From Leptodactylus fallax (lineage: Eukaryota; Chordata; Amphibia; Anura; Leptodactylidae), in NCBI GenBank assembly GCA_947044405.1, contig CAMRHE010000324.1:1612001-1676000 (forward strand): DNA of 64,000 nucleotides. The letters run 5' to 3'. The notes beneath the pieces are model-generated. The model had not been told where the DNA came from, ran no database searches, and saw nothing but the letters and a program-made list of their open reading frames with translations. Of the stretch, positions 1-14,245 are shown piece after piece. Both the position numbers and the translations under genes were made by a program. Position 1 is the stretch's first letter. Each line of letters opens with the position of its first letter.

Positions 1-1358
1 CCTTATGTCATAGATATATAACCTAACAGACATTCACTAAGTCTCAAAATGAAGAATCATCCACCCCACAAGGCTGCGTAAAACATTAAAACATCAGGGG
101 CAGTTATCTTTTCCTAGGAAGTTACCTCTAGTGACGAGGTCCAAGAAAGAGTTGCTCTCTCTCATCCCTTCTTTTTAGAAGAGAGGGCAGAATTGCTTCA
201 GAAATTTATGTAACTGAAATTCAAAGTTCCATTAATATGAGTATGGTTGTTTTGCTCACAAACATATGGATTTCTGATTTTTTTGCAACATATGGGGCCA
301 CACATTGCCGACCAGCTGCTGTTTTGGTGTAGATTTTGCTGCGGTTTTTTGAGACAATGACAAGATTGGCTTCAAAAGTAGAGAGAAATATAAAGGAAGC
401 ACTTATACTTTAACATTTTACACTATAGAAAATGAGCTTTTCTGCAACATGTCTTACTACTGTTATTACTTACTACTAGTGTAAAATGTGGCACATCTTG
501 GTGCATTTTGGCACTTGAATCAAATAATATGGTGCCACAACTCTTCAGCTTCTCCAGATGTCTCTTACTCTCACTGTATACTCCCAGGATGATCCTGTCT
601 GTCCTATGGCACAGGCTAACAGCAATGTTTTCCTATTGTCTCAGGGTTGCAGTATACAATATCTTGGGCTTCACTGTCCCTCTCTCACTATCCTGTATAG
701 CAGAGCTGGAACACATGTCTCTCCTCACTGGAAGCTGCCTGAAGACTCATAGTCACCCCCCACTCCCCAGCCATATGCTGCCTGAGCTAATTCATAGACT
801 CAAAAAAGGTGCTTCCTGACCCTCAGTGAAACAGCCCTTAAAGGGAAAATGTTACAATTACACATATAACATAAATAAAACAGCATGAAACTATGTACAT
901 GTAACACATAACACAGTAATGGAAATGCAGCAAAGCATATGGTTTGCATTGTTCACTGGGATGCTGCACTAGTTTGAGATAAGACTTTTCGTACTGCCTA
1001 GACAGATGAGCATGGCTGTGCAATAAAAAGTGGTGTGACTTAAAATGAGACAAAATGTGCCAAATCGAGCCAAGTCTGGCACATTTTTAGACTGCTTGTC
1101 TACGTTTATACTGTCTGCTTAGCAAATGTGGGCCAGTATGTACACCAATGATATACGATTATCTATAACCCACTGGTTTCTCTAAAAACAACAAATTTAG
1201 ATCTTTCCCTACCACCAATACCACATCCAGGGAAATGAAATTAGATGCCCTTCCAGATAATTTCAGTTAATATTTTACTCATTTCATCACTCATATTTCC
1301 TTCTACCATGAACACTTGGTTTAGGGATTATGGAGAGGTACAGTAGGACAATATCTTA
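1..1358. other. Non-coding flank, no gene recognised
   Basis: I see no gene here. The frames are short, lack recognisable motifs and are what AT-rich non-coding DNA gives. The stretch 270-345 has the wording of anuran interspersed repeats (phrases about 'gctgcggttttt') but no clear ends. The region stops at the TA dinucleotide (1359-1360) that flanks the first Tc1 element. Confidence 0.6.
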
Positions 1359-1360
1359 TA

Positions 1361-2997
<1,637 letters not shown>

Positions 2998-2999
2998 TA

Positions 3000-3361
3000 C
3001 ATGTTGGTTGTGCCCTGAATTAGCTCTGAGTAGACCTTTTTAATGCCTCATCCTTAGGGGTACCTACACTTTCTTGAACCAACTGCAGAATTGTTGCTAA
3101 GAAAATAAACTTTATCATTTCAGTCTGCATGCTGATGAGCTGTTCAGTGCATCGAGGGAATGGTCACACCTGTCAGAGCACTCATTTTGCCTACAGTCGC
3201 CATCCAAGTTTACAGATTCTGATATGTAGTGACCACATTCCTTGTGCAACGAACAACTTATCTGCATTCAAAATAAAATATTATTTTCTTAGCAGTAAGA
3301 TTGTACTTTGACACAAAAATGGTATGTTCACTAGGTCACTAACTATCTCTACAGCAGTATA
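3000..3361. other. Spacer between Tc1 copies, no gene
   Basis: About 360 bp of AT-rich DNA between the T1 element and the truncated T2 element. I recognise neither a gene nor a repeat end in it. Confidence 0.5.
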
Positions 3362-3363
3362 TA

Positions 3364-4310
3364 CAGTGCCATGAAAAAATATTTGCCCTCTTTTAGATTT
3401 CTTTTGTTTTTGCACATTTCTCACACTTAAATGTTTCAGATTAGCAAACAAATTTGAATAACAAAGAATCTGAGTGAATACAAAAAAACTGTTTTTTAAT
3501 GATGATTTAATTTATTAAGGTAAAAAGCTATCCCAAACAACCCGGCCCTATATGAAAAAAAGAATTAACTGTAATTAACCACATTTTTGGAATGCTAAGT
3601 TCAATTTCACTAGCCACATTCAGGCCTTATTACTGTTAGACCTGTAGAATTAAGAAATTACTTAAATAGAACCTGTCTGACAATCTAAAGTAGGCTAAAA
3701 GATCTCACAAAGAAATTCAAGAACAGATGAGAAATAAAGTCATTGACATCTATCAGTCTAGGAATAGGTTACAAAGCCATTTCTAAGGCTTTGGGACCTC
3801 AGTAGATCAGAGTGATGAACCTTCCAAGAAGTGGCCAGCAAACCAAAATTACTCTATGAGTGCATCAACGACTCATCCAGGAGGTCGCAAAAGAAAACAG
3901 AGCAACATCTAAAACACTTGCCTAAGTTAAGATCAGTGTTCATGATTCAGCAATAAGAGGAAGAGTGAAGAAATCAGGCGATACTGGGAAAAAATGTTGT
4001 CCTTGGGAGAATTCCGAGGCGAACATCACCACTGACCAAAAATAACAAAGGCCCATCTCACATTTGCCAAAAAACATCTTAATAATCCACAAGAAAATAT
4101 TGGGAATATATTCTGTGGACTGAATAAAAAAAAGTGGAACTTTTTGGAAGGTGTGTGTCCTGTTACATCTGGTGTAAAACTAACACACCATTTCAGAAAA
4201 AGATCATCATACTGACAGTCAAACATGGTGGTAGTAGTGTAATGTTCTGGGGCTGCCTTGCTGCTTCAGGACCTGAACAACTTGCTGCAATTGATGGAAA
4301 CAAGAATTTA
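3364..4310 (+). mobile_element. Tc1-like transposon, family T2, right half missing
   Basis: The left end cagtgccatgaaaaa begins after TA (3362-3363), typical of Tc1 termini. Transposase-like sequence follows on the plus strand and then stops abruptly near 4310, in the middle of the catalytic domain, where T3 sequence begins. No matching right terminal repeat is present. The joint between the two half-elements suggests that one deletion removed the right half of this copy together with the left terminus of the adjoining T3 copy. Confidence 0.75.
3725..4310 (+). pseudogene. Degenerate 3'-truncated Tc1-family transposase (T2)
   Basis: Pieces of a Tc1 transposase can be read in shifting plus-strand frames. 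They include an N-terminal part near 3727-3800 (MRNKVIDIYQ-type start, then LGIGYKAISKAL-like helix-turn-helix text), a first-Asp region around 4100-4140 reduced to a remnant, and the block TVKHGGSSVMFWGCLAASGPEQLAAIDGNK at 4218-4307 that normally sits between the first and second catalytic Asp. There are several stops and frameshifts. Sequence for the second Asp and the Glu is absent because the element is truncated. It cannot encode an active enzyme. Confidence 0.75.
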
Positions 4311-4355
4311 TTTATGGTGGAAAAATAAGTATTTGGTCAATAACAAAAGTTCATC

Positions 4356-5674
4356 TCAATACTTTGTTATATATCCTTTGTTGGCAATGACAGAGGTCAA
4401 ACGTTTTCTGTAAGTCTTCACAAGGTTGGCACACACTGTTGCTGGTATGTTGGCTCCACTAGAGCAGTGATGTTTTTGTTGGAGATATACAACAGCCAGC
4501 TTCGTCTCTATATTTGCTGGATTGACTGCAGTTCACATTTATGACACTAGATGTAGCTGTTACTAAATGTTTATCTGTAGACACTCTGTACTTTTGTTAT
4601 TTTGATGCTGGTTGATATACACATCCTGTTTTGTTAGAGTGTGTGCTGAACTAGATCTGTTATTCACCATGTGAGGTGATCTTCTCTTACTGCACTCATG
4701 TTTTACTAAAGTTTTTTTCCTGTTATATACAACTGTCTATCTGGTTTTGACTCTGCCACATCCAGAAATCACACTCTGCAACAGTTTTGGGGCTGTCGCT
4801 GGGCAACACGGACTTTCAACTCCCCCCAAAGGTTTTCTATGGGGTTGAGATCTGGAGACTGGCTAGGCCACTCCAGGACCTTGAAATGCTTCTTACGAAG
4901 CCACTCTTTCGTTGCCCTTGCGGTGTGCTTGGGATCACTGTCATGCTGAAAGACCCAGCATGACAGTTTCATCTTAAATGCCCTTGCTGATGGAAGGAGG
5001 TTTGCATGTAAAATCTCGCGATACATGACCCCATTCATTCTTTCATGTACACGGATCAGTCGTCCTGGTCCCTTTGCAGAGAAACAGTCCCAAAGCATGA
5101 TGTTGCCACCCCCATGCTTCACAGTAGGTATGGTGTTCTTTGGATGCAACTCAGCATTCACTCTACTCCAAACAAGACGAGTTGTGTTTCTACCAAACAG
5201 TTCTACTTTGGTTTCATCTGACCATATCACATTCACCCAATTCTCTTCTGGAACATCCAAATGTTCTCTAGCAAACTTCAAATGGGCCCGGATATGTACT
5301 GGCTTAAGCAGGGGTACATGTCTGGCACTGCAGGATCTGAGTCCCTGGCGGCGTAGTGTGTTACTGATGGTAGCCTTTGTTACGTTAGTCCCAGCTTTCT
5401 GCAGGTCATTCACTAGGTCACCCCATGTGGTTCTGGGATTTTTGCTCACCGTTCTTGTGATCATTTTGACCCCACGGGGTGAGATCTTGCATGGAGCCCC
5501 TGATCGAGGGAGATTATCAGTGGTCTTGTATGTCTTCCATTTTCTAATTATTGCTCCCACAGTTGATTTCTTCACACCAAGCTGCTTGCCTATTGCAGAT
5601 TCAGTCTTCCCAACCTGGTGCAGGTCTACAATTTTGTTTCTGGTGTCCTTCCACAGCTCTTTGGTCTTCACCAT
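4356..5674 (-). pseudogene. Tc1-family transposase split by a solo LTR (T3)
   Basis: The start ATG at 5672-5674 ([14 protein letters not shown]) opens a frame that runs 301 codons. It contains the helix-turn-helix ([22 protein letters not shown]), the linker motif with SGAP in place of the usual GRPR-like basic motif, [12 protein letters not shown] (first Asp), [11 protein letters not shown] (second Asp) and [11 protein letters not shown] (Glu). After QRQPQN the reading frame runs into the inserted LTR. The remaining C-terminus ([21 protein letters not shown]...TKY, stop at 4356-4358) lies beyond the LTR and is also shifted by a small deletion near 4452-4460. An earlier lesion is WDCF where relatives have WGCF. 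Inactive. Confidence 0.9.
4477..4783 (+). mobile_element. Solo LTR, Ty1/copia-type, inserted in the T3 transposase
   Basis: A 307-bp insert starts TGTTGGAGATATAC and ends CACTCTGCAACA, so its edges are the TGTTG...CAACA inverted ends usual for Ty1/copia LTRs. It is flanked by a perfect 5-bp duplication, GTTTT, at 4472-4476 and 4784-4788. Removing the insert and one GTTTT rejoins the transposase sequence of the host Tc1 element. No internal retrotransposon sequence, primer-binding site or polypurine tract is adjacent, so this is a recombined solo LTR. Orientation is inferred from the 3' end text. The copia assignment rests on the end motif only; another LTR class with 5-bp duplications is possible. 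Confidence 0.75.
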
Positions 5675-6043
5675 AGTGGAGTTTGGAGTGTGACTGTTTG
5701 AGGTTGTGGACAGGTGTCTTTTATACTGATAACAATGTCAAACAGGTGCCATTACTACAGGTAATGAGTGGAGGACAGAGGAGCCTCTTAAAGAAGAAGT
5801 TACAGGTCTGTGAGAGCCAGAAATCTTGCTTGTTTGTAGGTGACCAAATACTTATTTTCCACTATAATTTGCAAATAAATTATTTAAAAAATTCAGACAA
5901 TGTGATTTTCTAGATATGTTTTCTCATTTTGTTTCTCATAGTTGAGGGCTACCTATGATGTCAATTACAGGCCTCTCTCATCTTTTTAAGTGGGAGAACT
6001 TGCACAATTGGTGGCTGACTAAATACTTTTTTTCCCCACTGTA

Positions 6044-8559
6044 AATCACTGACAGGGCTACCTCCTTGATTTCTCAGCATAGAAGGAGCAGGAATTTCAA
6101 TGGCTGAATGACAGATTATACTGAATCTTTACCCACAAAATTGTATAAAATTAAATAAAAGCAAAAATATTTTGTAATTGCAAGTTTATAAAAATGTAAA
6201 TATTTTTTCCATGTGACAGTTTCCCTTTAACTCCAAAATAAAGCCCAGTCCTAAAGGGGTTAAGGTGAATTGGTGTAATTCTTTCTATTTTGAAGGGTAG
6301 GACTTTATTAAGGGAAAGGGGCTTAATGTTCCTTCTCTTCTACAGCCAATAAATCAGTTGGGGAGGGCCTTTTTTGGGGAAAAAATATGGATAGAACCAT
6401 GGACATTCATGGTTGTTAAAATGACCATGTAACAGTCATTCCAAATACAGTTTCACTGTTGTGTGAATAAGGCCTTAGACTTATACGACCACCTGATGAA
6501 CAATAGTATTGTTTGTTTGAACTATCCAACCATTAACTACTAAACTTCCTGATTAGTGGGGCATTTCATTGTTAAAAAAAATGCAGCAAATCAGTTCAAG
6601 ATGGACGATTGAGCAAAATCAGCTGATCTTGCCTTTCACTAATATTTTCGGCTGACTGACAGCCAAAAATATCCAGCCGTTGACAGTGGCAAACAAACAT
6701 TCACAACAATTTCATGACCAATCAAATCAAATAGCTGGCTTTACAGCCTGTTTTCTATCAAAGTGAAGTTTGATAGGTTAATAAAGTATATTACAAATAT
6801 GTTCACCCCCCCCCCCCCTGGCATTATAGAAAAAAAAATATCCTGACACTATAGCAAAAAAATAAATAAATAAAACGGGAGTTACACTTTAAGAATTGTT
6901 CTATATGTGTCCAAGGGAGATCTGTCACCCTATTTCCTTTCATAAATTAGTGTCTAGCTGTAAAGCCACCTATTAGTTTTGAATGATCATGAACATACTG
7001 AGAACTACAAGTGGTATGAAAAGAACATGCGCATACACACAAGGACATGCATACAAACATATGAGATATGTGGATGAGGTGAGGGTGAGGACCCAATCTA
7101 AGTCTCCAACCAAAGTGGATGGTAGTGGCTTTCAGCACATGGCATATTCAAACAGTGCCATTGTGTTGAAAACCAAATGGCAAAAATTGCTGTATAGTTT
7201 TACTGTATGTTAAGTTTTTTTTTTACTGCTAGCTGCCCTAAGGGTGTGTTCACACGGAGGAATTTGCTGCCGATTTTGGAGCGGAATTCGCCCCCGAATC
7301 CGGAGCAGATTCCTCCCAAATCTGCCTCCCATTGTTTTCAAATCAAGCGGATCTCATTATAGACCCCCCATTAAGCAGATTGCGTTTCCGTTAAGCAGAC
7401 CCAAAGAACGGAAACCTGAGCGCAGGTGTGACCTAGTGTCAGCTGATATCCACACAATGAATATAACATATAACAGGAAGCAGACGGCTCCACACACTGT
7501 TGCCACACTATTGCTTAGATTTTTACATGCTGCTAGACCAGTTCCACAGCTTTAGAAGTATATTAGAACTCCCACCATAATGGACTGATTTCTGAAGATT
7601 CTGCATTTACAACTAAAGTGACCTTGGATGCTTGTTTCTGTACTTGAAAACAGTTGATAGATTTTCACTTAACCTTGAAGTATAAATTGGTTACTTTCTT
7701 TTGGAGGGAATATTATTATCAGCTGTCAAGGCTACAGTACTTGGGCTTATTGTGTTTTGTTTCTGGTTGGGCACACCTCTTTTCCAAACTTAGATCTCTG
7801 GGCATGGGAGGCATTAATGCAATTTATTTAGAGAGCTTGCACCATTTGGACTATTACCCTCTGTTATTGTTTTTATTTCTTTTATTTCCTCATCCGTGCT
7901 CCCCCTCATTTGTTTTATTTTTTTTTCTAATTTGCTACTTAACTTCTCTTACTGATATACTTTTAGTACTGTATGTGTATGGTAACCCTGCTGCATCCAG
8001 TGTCATTGTCTTATCATGCCTATTTTGTCTTTAGACTTTATATTTTCATATTGTTTTGATACTGTTCAATAAAAAAAATGTTACAAAATAAAGAACAAAA
8101 ATGAGAAACCTTGTTCCCTCTATTTTAATTTTCCTGGTCCAGTTCCTCAATTTCTCAGTCTCTTCTTCATGCCTGTAAAAACTTCTCAGACTGCTCTATG
8201 CACCCTAGAACCTCATGTACATTTCAAACTTTTCTTAACGACAGACCAATGTATAATGTGGATGTGCAGCTTTTTTTTCTGCAATGTTGGTGCACTTGGA
8301 TATTTTCTCTTTTATATCTTGGCACCAGCACTCCAACCATTTGACCAAGTTGTTTTTATTAGCATAAGGGCATCTATCAACCTTAAAGCTGGCATATGTA
8401 ATAAAGTTTTGAAGGTGGCCATTTCGGCAGCGATTGGCCTAGAAAATACATTGAACTTCCATTCATGACAGGGGTCAGCTGAAAAAACCAGTTTTAGGCA
8501 TTATCACCCACTTTTAGCTTACCTACATCCATTTAGTTACTGCGTTTGGGGGCCCCAAA
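6044..8559. other. Non-coding region with fragments of anuran-type repeats
   Basis: No gene recognised. Near 6226-6265 and 7240-7340 the text resembles repeats common in frog genomes ('ccctttaactcc...aaggggttaa'; 'gtgtgttcacacggaggaatttgc' then 'ttcaaatc'). A run of 12 C lies near 6806. The longer open frames (7244-7555, 7654-8034) have no domain, no homology that I recognise and biased low-complexity composition. Confidence 0.5.
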
Positions 8560-9551
8560 ACAAAAAAAAAAATCCCCCCCCCTTTCTAAAAAAAATATTA
8601 AAATAAAAAAATAAAAATAAATTAAAATATTTTTGTTTTTCCTTCTCCCCCCCCTCTTTTCTTTTTTTATTAAAAAAAAATAATATTTTTTTTTTCCCTT
8701 TTTTTTTTTTTTTTTTTTTTTGTTTTTGTGTTTGGGGGGGGGGGTTGTTTTCCCCCCCCCCCCCCCCCCCCCCCTTTTCCCCCCCCCCCTTGTGTGGGTG
8801 GGGGTTTTGTGTCCCTGGAGTGGTTTGTCTTCCCCGGCGAGAAAAGGAGGTGGTGGGTTTTGTGTTTAAGGTGTGTTGTTTTGGGGGGGTGTTTTTTGTG
8901 TTTTTTTTTTTTTTTTTGTGTTTTTTTTTTTTTTTTTTTTTGCCCGGTTAAAAAAAAAAAAAGGGGGATAGGCTCTGTCCCAGAAGGGCTGGCGTCCACA
9001 GACCATGGTTGCTGGAGCTGAGCAACAGTCAGGACAGTTAGGGGCTCAAGTAGTGAGTTAGGCCCTAACTGTGGCATAGGTTTTTTTTGTTGTTTTGTTA
9101 TGTTGCAGTTAAGCTGAATAAAGCCACGTTTTATTTTACACTTGGACCGTCTGAAAGCTATCTTTCCGGCGCCCAGTACCATGAACCACCGCTGTCCGGA
9201 CCAGGACAAGCCGCCATTTTGAGTGTAATTCCCCAAGCTGTCACAAAGGCTAATAATCTCCTGACAGTATACGCGGCCTGGCCCAGAGGCGGGGGAACAA
9301 AAAACTCAGGAAGAGGGGGGGGGGGGGGGGGTGGGTGATATTGTGTGTGGGGGAAAAAAAAAGAAAATGGGGGGGGGGGGGGGGGGGGGGGGGCCCCCCC
9401 CTCCTTTTTTCCGGTTTTGGGTTCCCCCCCTCTTTTTTGGGGGGTGGTTTTTTTTTAAACCCTTTTTTTTGGGCGTTTTTTATATTTTGTTTGGTGTGTG
9501 TTTGTTGTTTGTTGGGGGGAAGGGGGGGGGGAGAAGTTTTTGGGGGGAAAA

Positions 9552-9588
<37 letters not shown>

Positions 9589-9635
9589 CGTTTTTTTTTT
9601 TAAAAAAATTTGTGGGGGGGGGGGGGGGGGGGGAG

Positions 9636-9675
<40 letters not shown>

Positions 9676-9690
9676 TGGGGGATTTAGGTT
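8560..9690. repeat. Homopolymer-rich block (runs of A, C, G and T)
   Basis: Long runs of single bases follow one another: T-runs of about 20, C-runs of about 24 (8751-8774), G-runs up to about 33 (9553-9585), and a T-run of about 33 (9641-9674). Short non-repetitive words sit between them. Apparent proline- or glycine-rich frames across this block are by-products of the runs. Such alternation of all four homopolymers is unusual in genomic DNA and looks more like error-prone sequence or a bad consensus than a biological repeat. The block is interrupted by a normal-looking island at 8968-9300. Confidence 0.8.
8968..9300 (+). other. Normal-complexity island in the homopolymer block, possibly an LTR fragment
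   Basis: Ordinary mixed-base sequence between two homopolymer stretches. It contains 'gctgaataaagccacg' (a candidate AATAAA polyadenylation signal near 9117) followed by 'ttttattttacacttgg' and GC-rich text, an arrangement seen in the 3' part of vertebrate LTRs. There are no visible TG...CA edges or target duplication, so the LTR reading is only a suggestion. Confidence 0.3.
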
Positions 9691-10860
9691 GGATTCGCGG
9701 TGGACAGAGTGCCGCGGTAAGTGTGAACCCACCCTCACTATGAATTTATTGTGAAGTTTTTCATGTAAACAAGAGGGCCGCTTTAAATTACTTTGAACAT
9801 TTTTTCAGATGGAATTTTCCAATCATGATAACAAATGGCAACAATTAGCACAACAGTGTGATGTAAGCGAAATTCTACCCACCGCAGGAAGAAGGTGAAA
9901 AGCAAACAAGTAAAATGATAGTGGATGGAAACTATTAGGACTGTTGAAATATCTTACTAAAAAGATACTATATTTAATAGAAACAGATACATCAACAGTA
10001 AAGCCATGTTTATTCTCCAAACAGGAAAGTGATTAATGAAGGGCTTGTATCTATAATGTGGAGAACTTCAGACATGATATCTCTGCTCACCAAATATAGA
10101 ACTGCAGTATTTCCCAGCCATGCCCTTTCCTGCTACTGAACAGTAAAGATTGGAGGTAAACTCTTCCCCTATAATTAGCATACAATGTGACTGTGCTTGG
10201 TGCACCCGAATTACCTACACACATTGTGCTGAAAATGAAATTTGTGTACAACAAATCTTTACTACAGTCTATGCTGTGTCATAAACATGGTATAACTCGC
10301 AGCAAAACAAAATCACCCATTAAAAAAACTCCCATAACATAGTACTGTATAAAAGTTTTAGGCCTGAGCCCACAAGATGTGCAGCAAGAACTTGCCCAAT
10401 GAAGGATCTTAGGATCCAAAACATCACAAGCCATAATTCTAATCATAGGCTACAGGGATTTATTCCTTTTTTATGTATACGTCATCTGAAGTAAAAGTTC
10501 AGTGATAAAACATATTTCTGAAGTCTGTGGTGCTGTTTATTTTTGGGAGCTCTAAGGACTGTTATCCCTGGATGGCAGGAATAGAAGGTGCACACAGTAA
10601 TAGAATGTGATACCCAGGGTGTTCTGCCACCAGTGGATTAACCATTCACGCAAAATCATGTACGTGTATGTGAATAGGCACGAGGGGCTGTATGGAAAGG
10701 GCTCAGGAGCTGAGCCCTCTCCATTCACGGCGGGTGCTGGAAAAACGCAACTGCACCATGGGCAGCGACATCTTTTATCGATCTCTGCCCTCCAAAACAT
10801 CATCAGTTGCCATGACAGCCAGGAGCCTATTGAAGGCTCCCAGGCTTGTCATTACCATAG
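9691..10860. other. Non-coding region, no gene recognised
   Basis: The first 60 bp (to 'gtgtgaacccaccctcac') are the worn end of an anuran-type repeat. The rest has no recognisable gene. Open frames near 10552-10969 lack motifs and overlap the hairpin repeat that follows. Confidence 0.5.
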
Positions 10861-10897
10861 TTCTATTACACGCTGCCATAGGCAGCGTGTAATAGAA
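10861..10897. repeat. Perfect hairpin, 17-bp arms, 3-base loop
   Basis: The arm ttctattacacgctgcc (10861-10877) is followed by ata and its exact reverse complement (10881-10897). It is the first of two adjacent perfect inverted repeats. It probably belongs to a fold-back MITE family; a related, less perfect hairpin occurs inside the hAT-type MITE near 14764-14800. Confidence 0.9.
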
Positions 10898-10910
10898 GTC
10901 TATGAATTTT

Positions 10911-10948
10911 ACTATACACTGCAATACATTAGTATTGCAGTGTATAGT
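10911..10948. repeat. Perfect hairpin, 17-bp arms, 4-base loop
   Basis: The arm actatacactgcaatac (10911-10927), loop atta, and exact reverse complement (10932-10948) form a perfect stem. Immediately downstream (10957-10991) a third imperfect stem can be drawn from gacccc...ggggtc. The same words (ctgcaataca...tgtattgcag) recur at 14769-14792, so this is a dispersed repeat rather than a single-copy RNA gene. Confidence 0.9.
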
Positions 10949-11040
10949 ATAAGCGATAAGACCCCCTAGGGTTCAAGTCCCTACGGGGTCTGAAAGTAAA
11001 GGTAAAAGAAAAAAAGTTTTTAAAAGTATACTATAGTATA

Positions 11041-12677
<1,637 letters not shown>

Positions 12678-12679
12678 TA

Positions 12680-13620
12680 CCACTTTCCCTAGATCACACA
12701 TAAAAATAAACAGTAATATACATAAACACTTTAGGTATCCCCGCGTTCAAAAATACCAGAACTATTAAAATATAAAAATATTTATCCCATATGGTGAAAG
12801 TTGTAGTGGGGAAAAAAATATAAATAGCCAAATGGGGATTTTTTTTCTCAACACTTTGCCTCCTAAAAAATTTAATAAAAAGTGATCAAACCATCAGACC
12901 TTTCTCCAAATGGTATCAATAAAAACTACATTGTGTCCCGCATAAAAATATGGAAAAGTTACAGGTGTCACAATATGGCGGCACAACATTTTTTCTATTT
13001 TGCAAAGTTTTAAATTTTTTAAAAGGTATCAAAGCATTACAAATACTATAGAAATTTGGTATCGCTGTCATTGTACTGACCCACAGAAAACAAGTAACAT
13101 GTCATTTTTACCACATAGTGAATGGCATAAAAATTAAACCTATAAGAATACCCCACTGCATTTTACATCACCTGCAAAGTGGATGTGATTCTGGCTAATC
13201 CCGTCCACAGAAAAAAAATCTGCAGTGGAAATTCTGCAATTTCAAAAATGCAAACGTTTTTGCAAATCACAGTATTCCTACGGAAATGCTGGCAGTTTTC
13301 CTATAGGTATAATGGAAGCAGAAAGTCCTCTGCGGACTTTGTGAAAAACGCTGCAGAAAAAACTATGATGCGTTTCGGCCGTGATCTTTTCCACAGCGTT
13401 TTTTGGCTGTGGCTCACTATGTAGGGCCTCACTCTGAATTTTTTTTCCAGCTTCCCAGTACATTGCAAAAGATATTGAATGGTGCCATTACAAAGTACAA
13501 TTTGTTTTGCAAACAATAAGTCATCATGTGACTAAAAAATGAAATATGGCTTTTGGAATGTGGGGAGGGAAAAACGGGAATGCAAAAACTAAAATTGGCT
13601 CGGTCCTGAAGGGGTTAAAA
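12680..13620. repeat. Composite anuran-type interspersed repeats
   Basis: The text 12720-13140 ('aggtatccccgcgttcaaaaatacc', 'aaatttggtatcgctgtcattgtactgaccc') and the end 'cctgaaggggttaa' (13600-13616) match a repeat I associate with frog and toad genomes. At 13150-13430 it is interrupted by a second repeat type ('gcgttttttggctgtgg...ctatgtagggcctcac') that recurs near 15780-16260, 17490 and 44385. I cannot delimit exact ends. No coding potential is seen. Confidence 0.6.
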
Positions 13621-14237
13621 CTTTTGCACAGTACTATGGATTAATATCTTTTTTGCTTCATAAATGGGGTGGACATTCACTATAAGAATTACCCTTTTAT
13701 ATTTAACACCATAAGGACAAGGACTCCATTGTCACATCTTAATAGCCATTTTTTGTGTGTGATCAGTTGTGTTTTTATATTGTACCACTTTGGGAAACAT
13801 ATAGTCTGGTTAAATTTAATTTTTTTCCTGTTTTCCTGAGGGGGATGGAGAAAAAAATGCAAACAGGCTATCTTTTTTATGTCGTACTACTTCTGCACAA
13901 TAAAACCATTTATTTGCCACAAATCATTTATTTTAGTGTCACCATCTTCTATGTGATTTTGCAGGCTGTAGTTTCAAGCTGTAGTTTCTGTTGCTACCAT
14001 TTTGTGTTATATGCAACTTTTTAATTACTTTGTGACTATGTGACCAAAAACATCATTTTTTTGCTTTTTATTTTTATTTTTTTTAAAGCCTTCATCATGT
14101 GGAAAAAATAATAAATAACACAGTTTGTATTATGACAGCTTTCTGTGTTGTCCACTCCCCACCATTGACACAATAGTACGTCATGCGACAAGAAGTGGTC
14201 TGATACTTGGGTCCCACATCGATCAGCTGATGCAGCT
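13621..14237. other. Non-coding AT-rich region
   Basis: No gene or clear repeat recognised. The frame at 13755-14024 is hydrophobic because of T-rich sequence, not because of a real membrane protein: no conserved motif or splice context is visible. Confidence 0.5.
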
Positions 14238-14245
14238 ACCAGAAC

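Larger units (their letters stand above)
4312..6041 (-). mobile_element. Tc1-like transposon, family T3, left end lost, carrying a solo LTR
   Basis: The right terminus reads inward as cagtggggaaaaaaagta and ends at 6041 before TA (6042-6043). An inner repeat with taagtatttggtcac lies near 5840-5860. On the left only the inner repeat (aataagtatttggtcaa, 4323-4340) survives; the outer left terminus is missing and replaced by T2 sequence. The transposase is on the minus strand and is interrupted by an LTR at 4477-4783. Without one outer terminus the element cannot be mobilised. Confidence 0.85.

Noticed and set aside
5025..5693. 222-codon plus-strand frame
   Set aside because: Antisense shadow of the T3 transposase; no independent motif.
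8670..9754. Proline- and glycine-rich reading frames up to 188 codons
   Set aside because: They come entirely from C- and G-runs in the homopolymer block and have no motif.
10957..10991. tRNA-like B box (ggttcaagtccc)
   Set aside because: No A box or cloverleaf fits; the sequence is part of a dispersed hairpin repeat.
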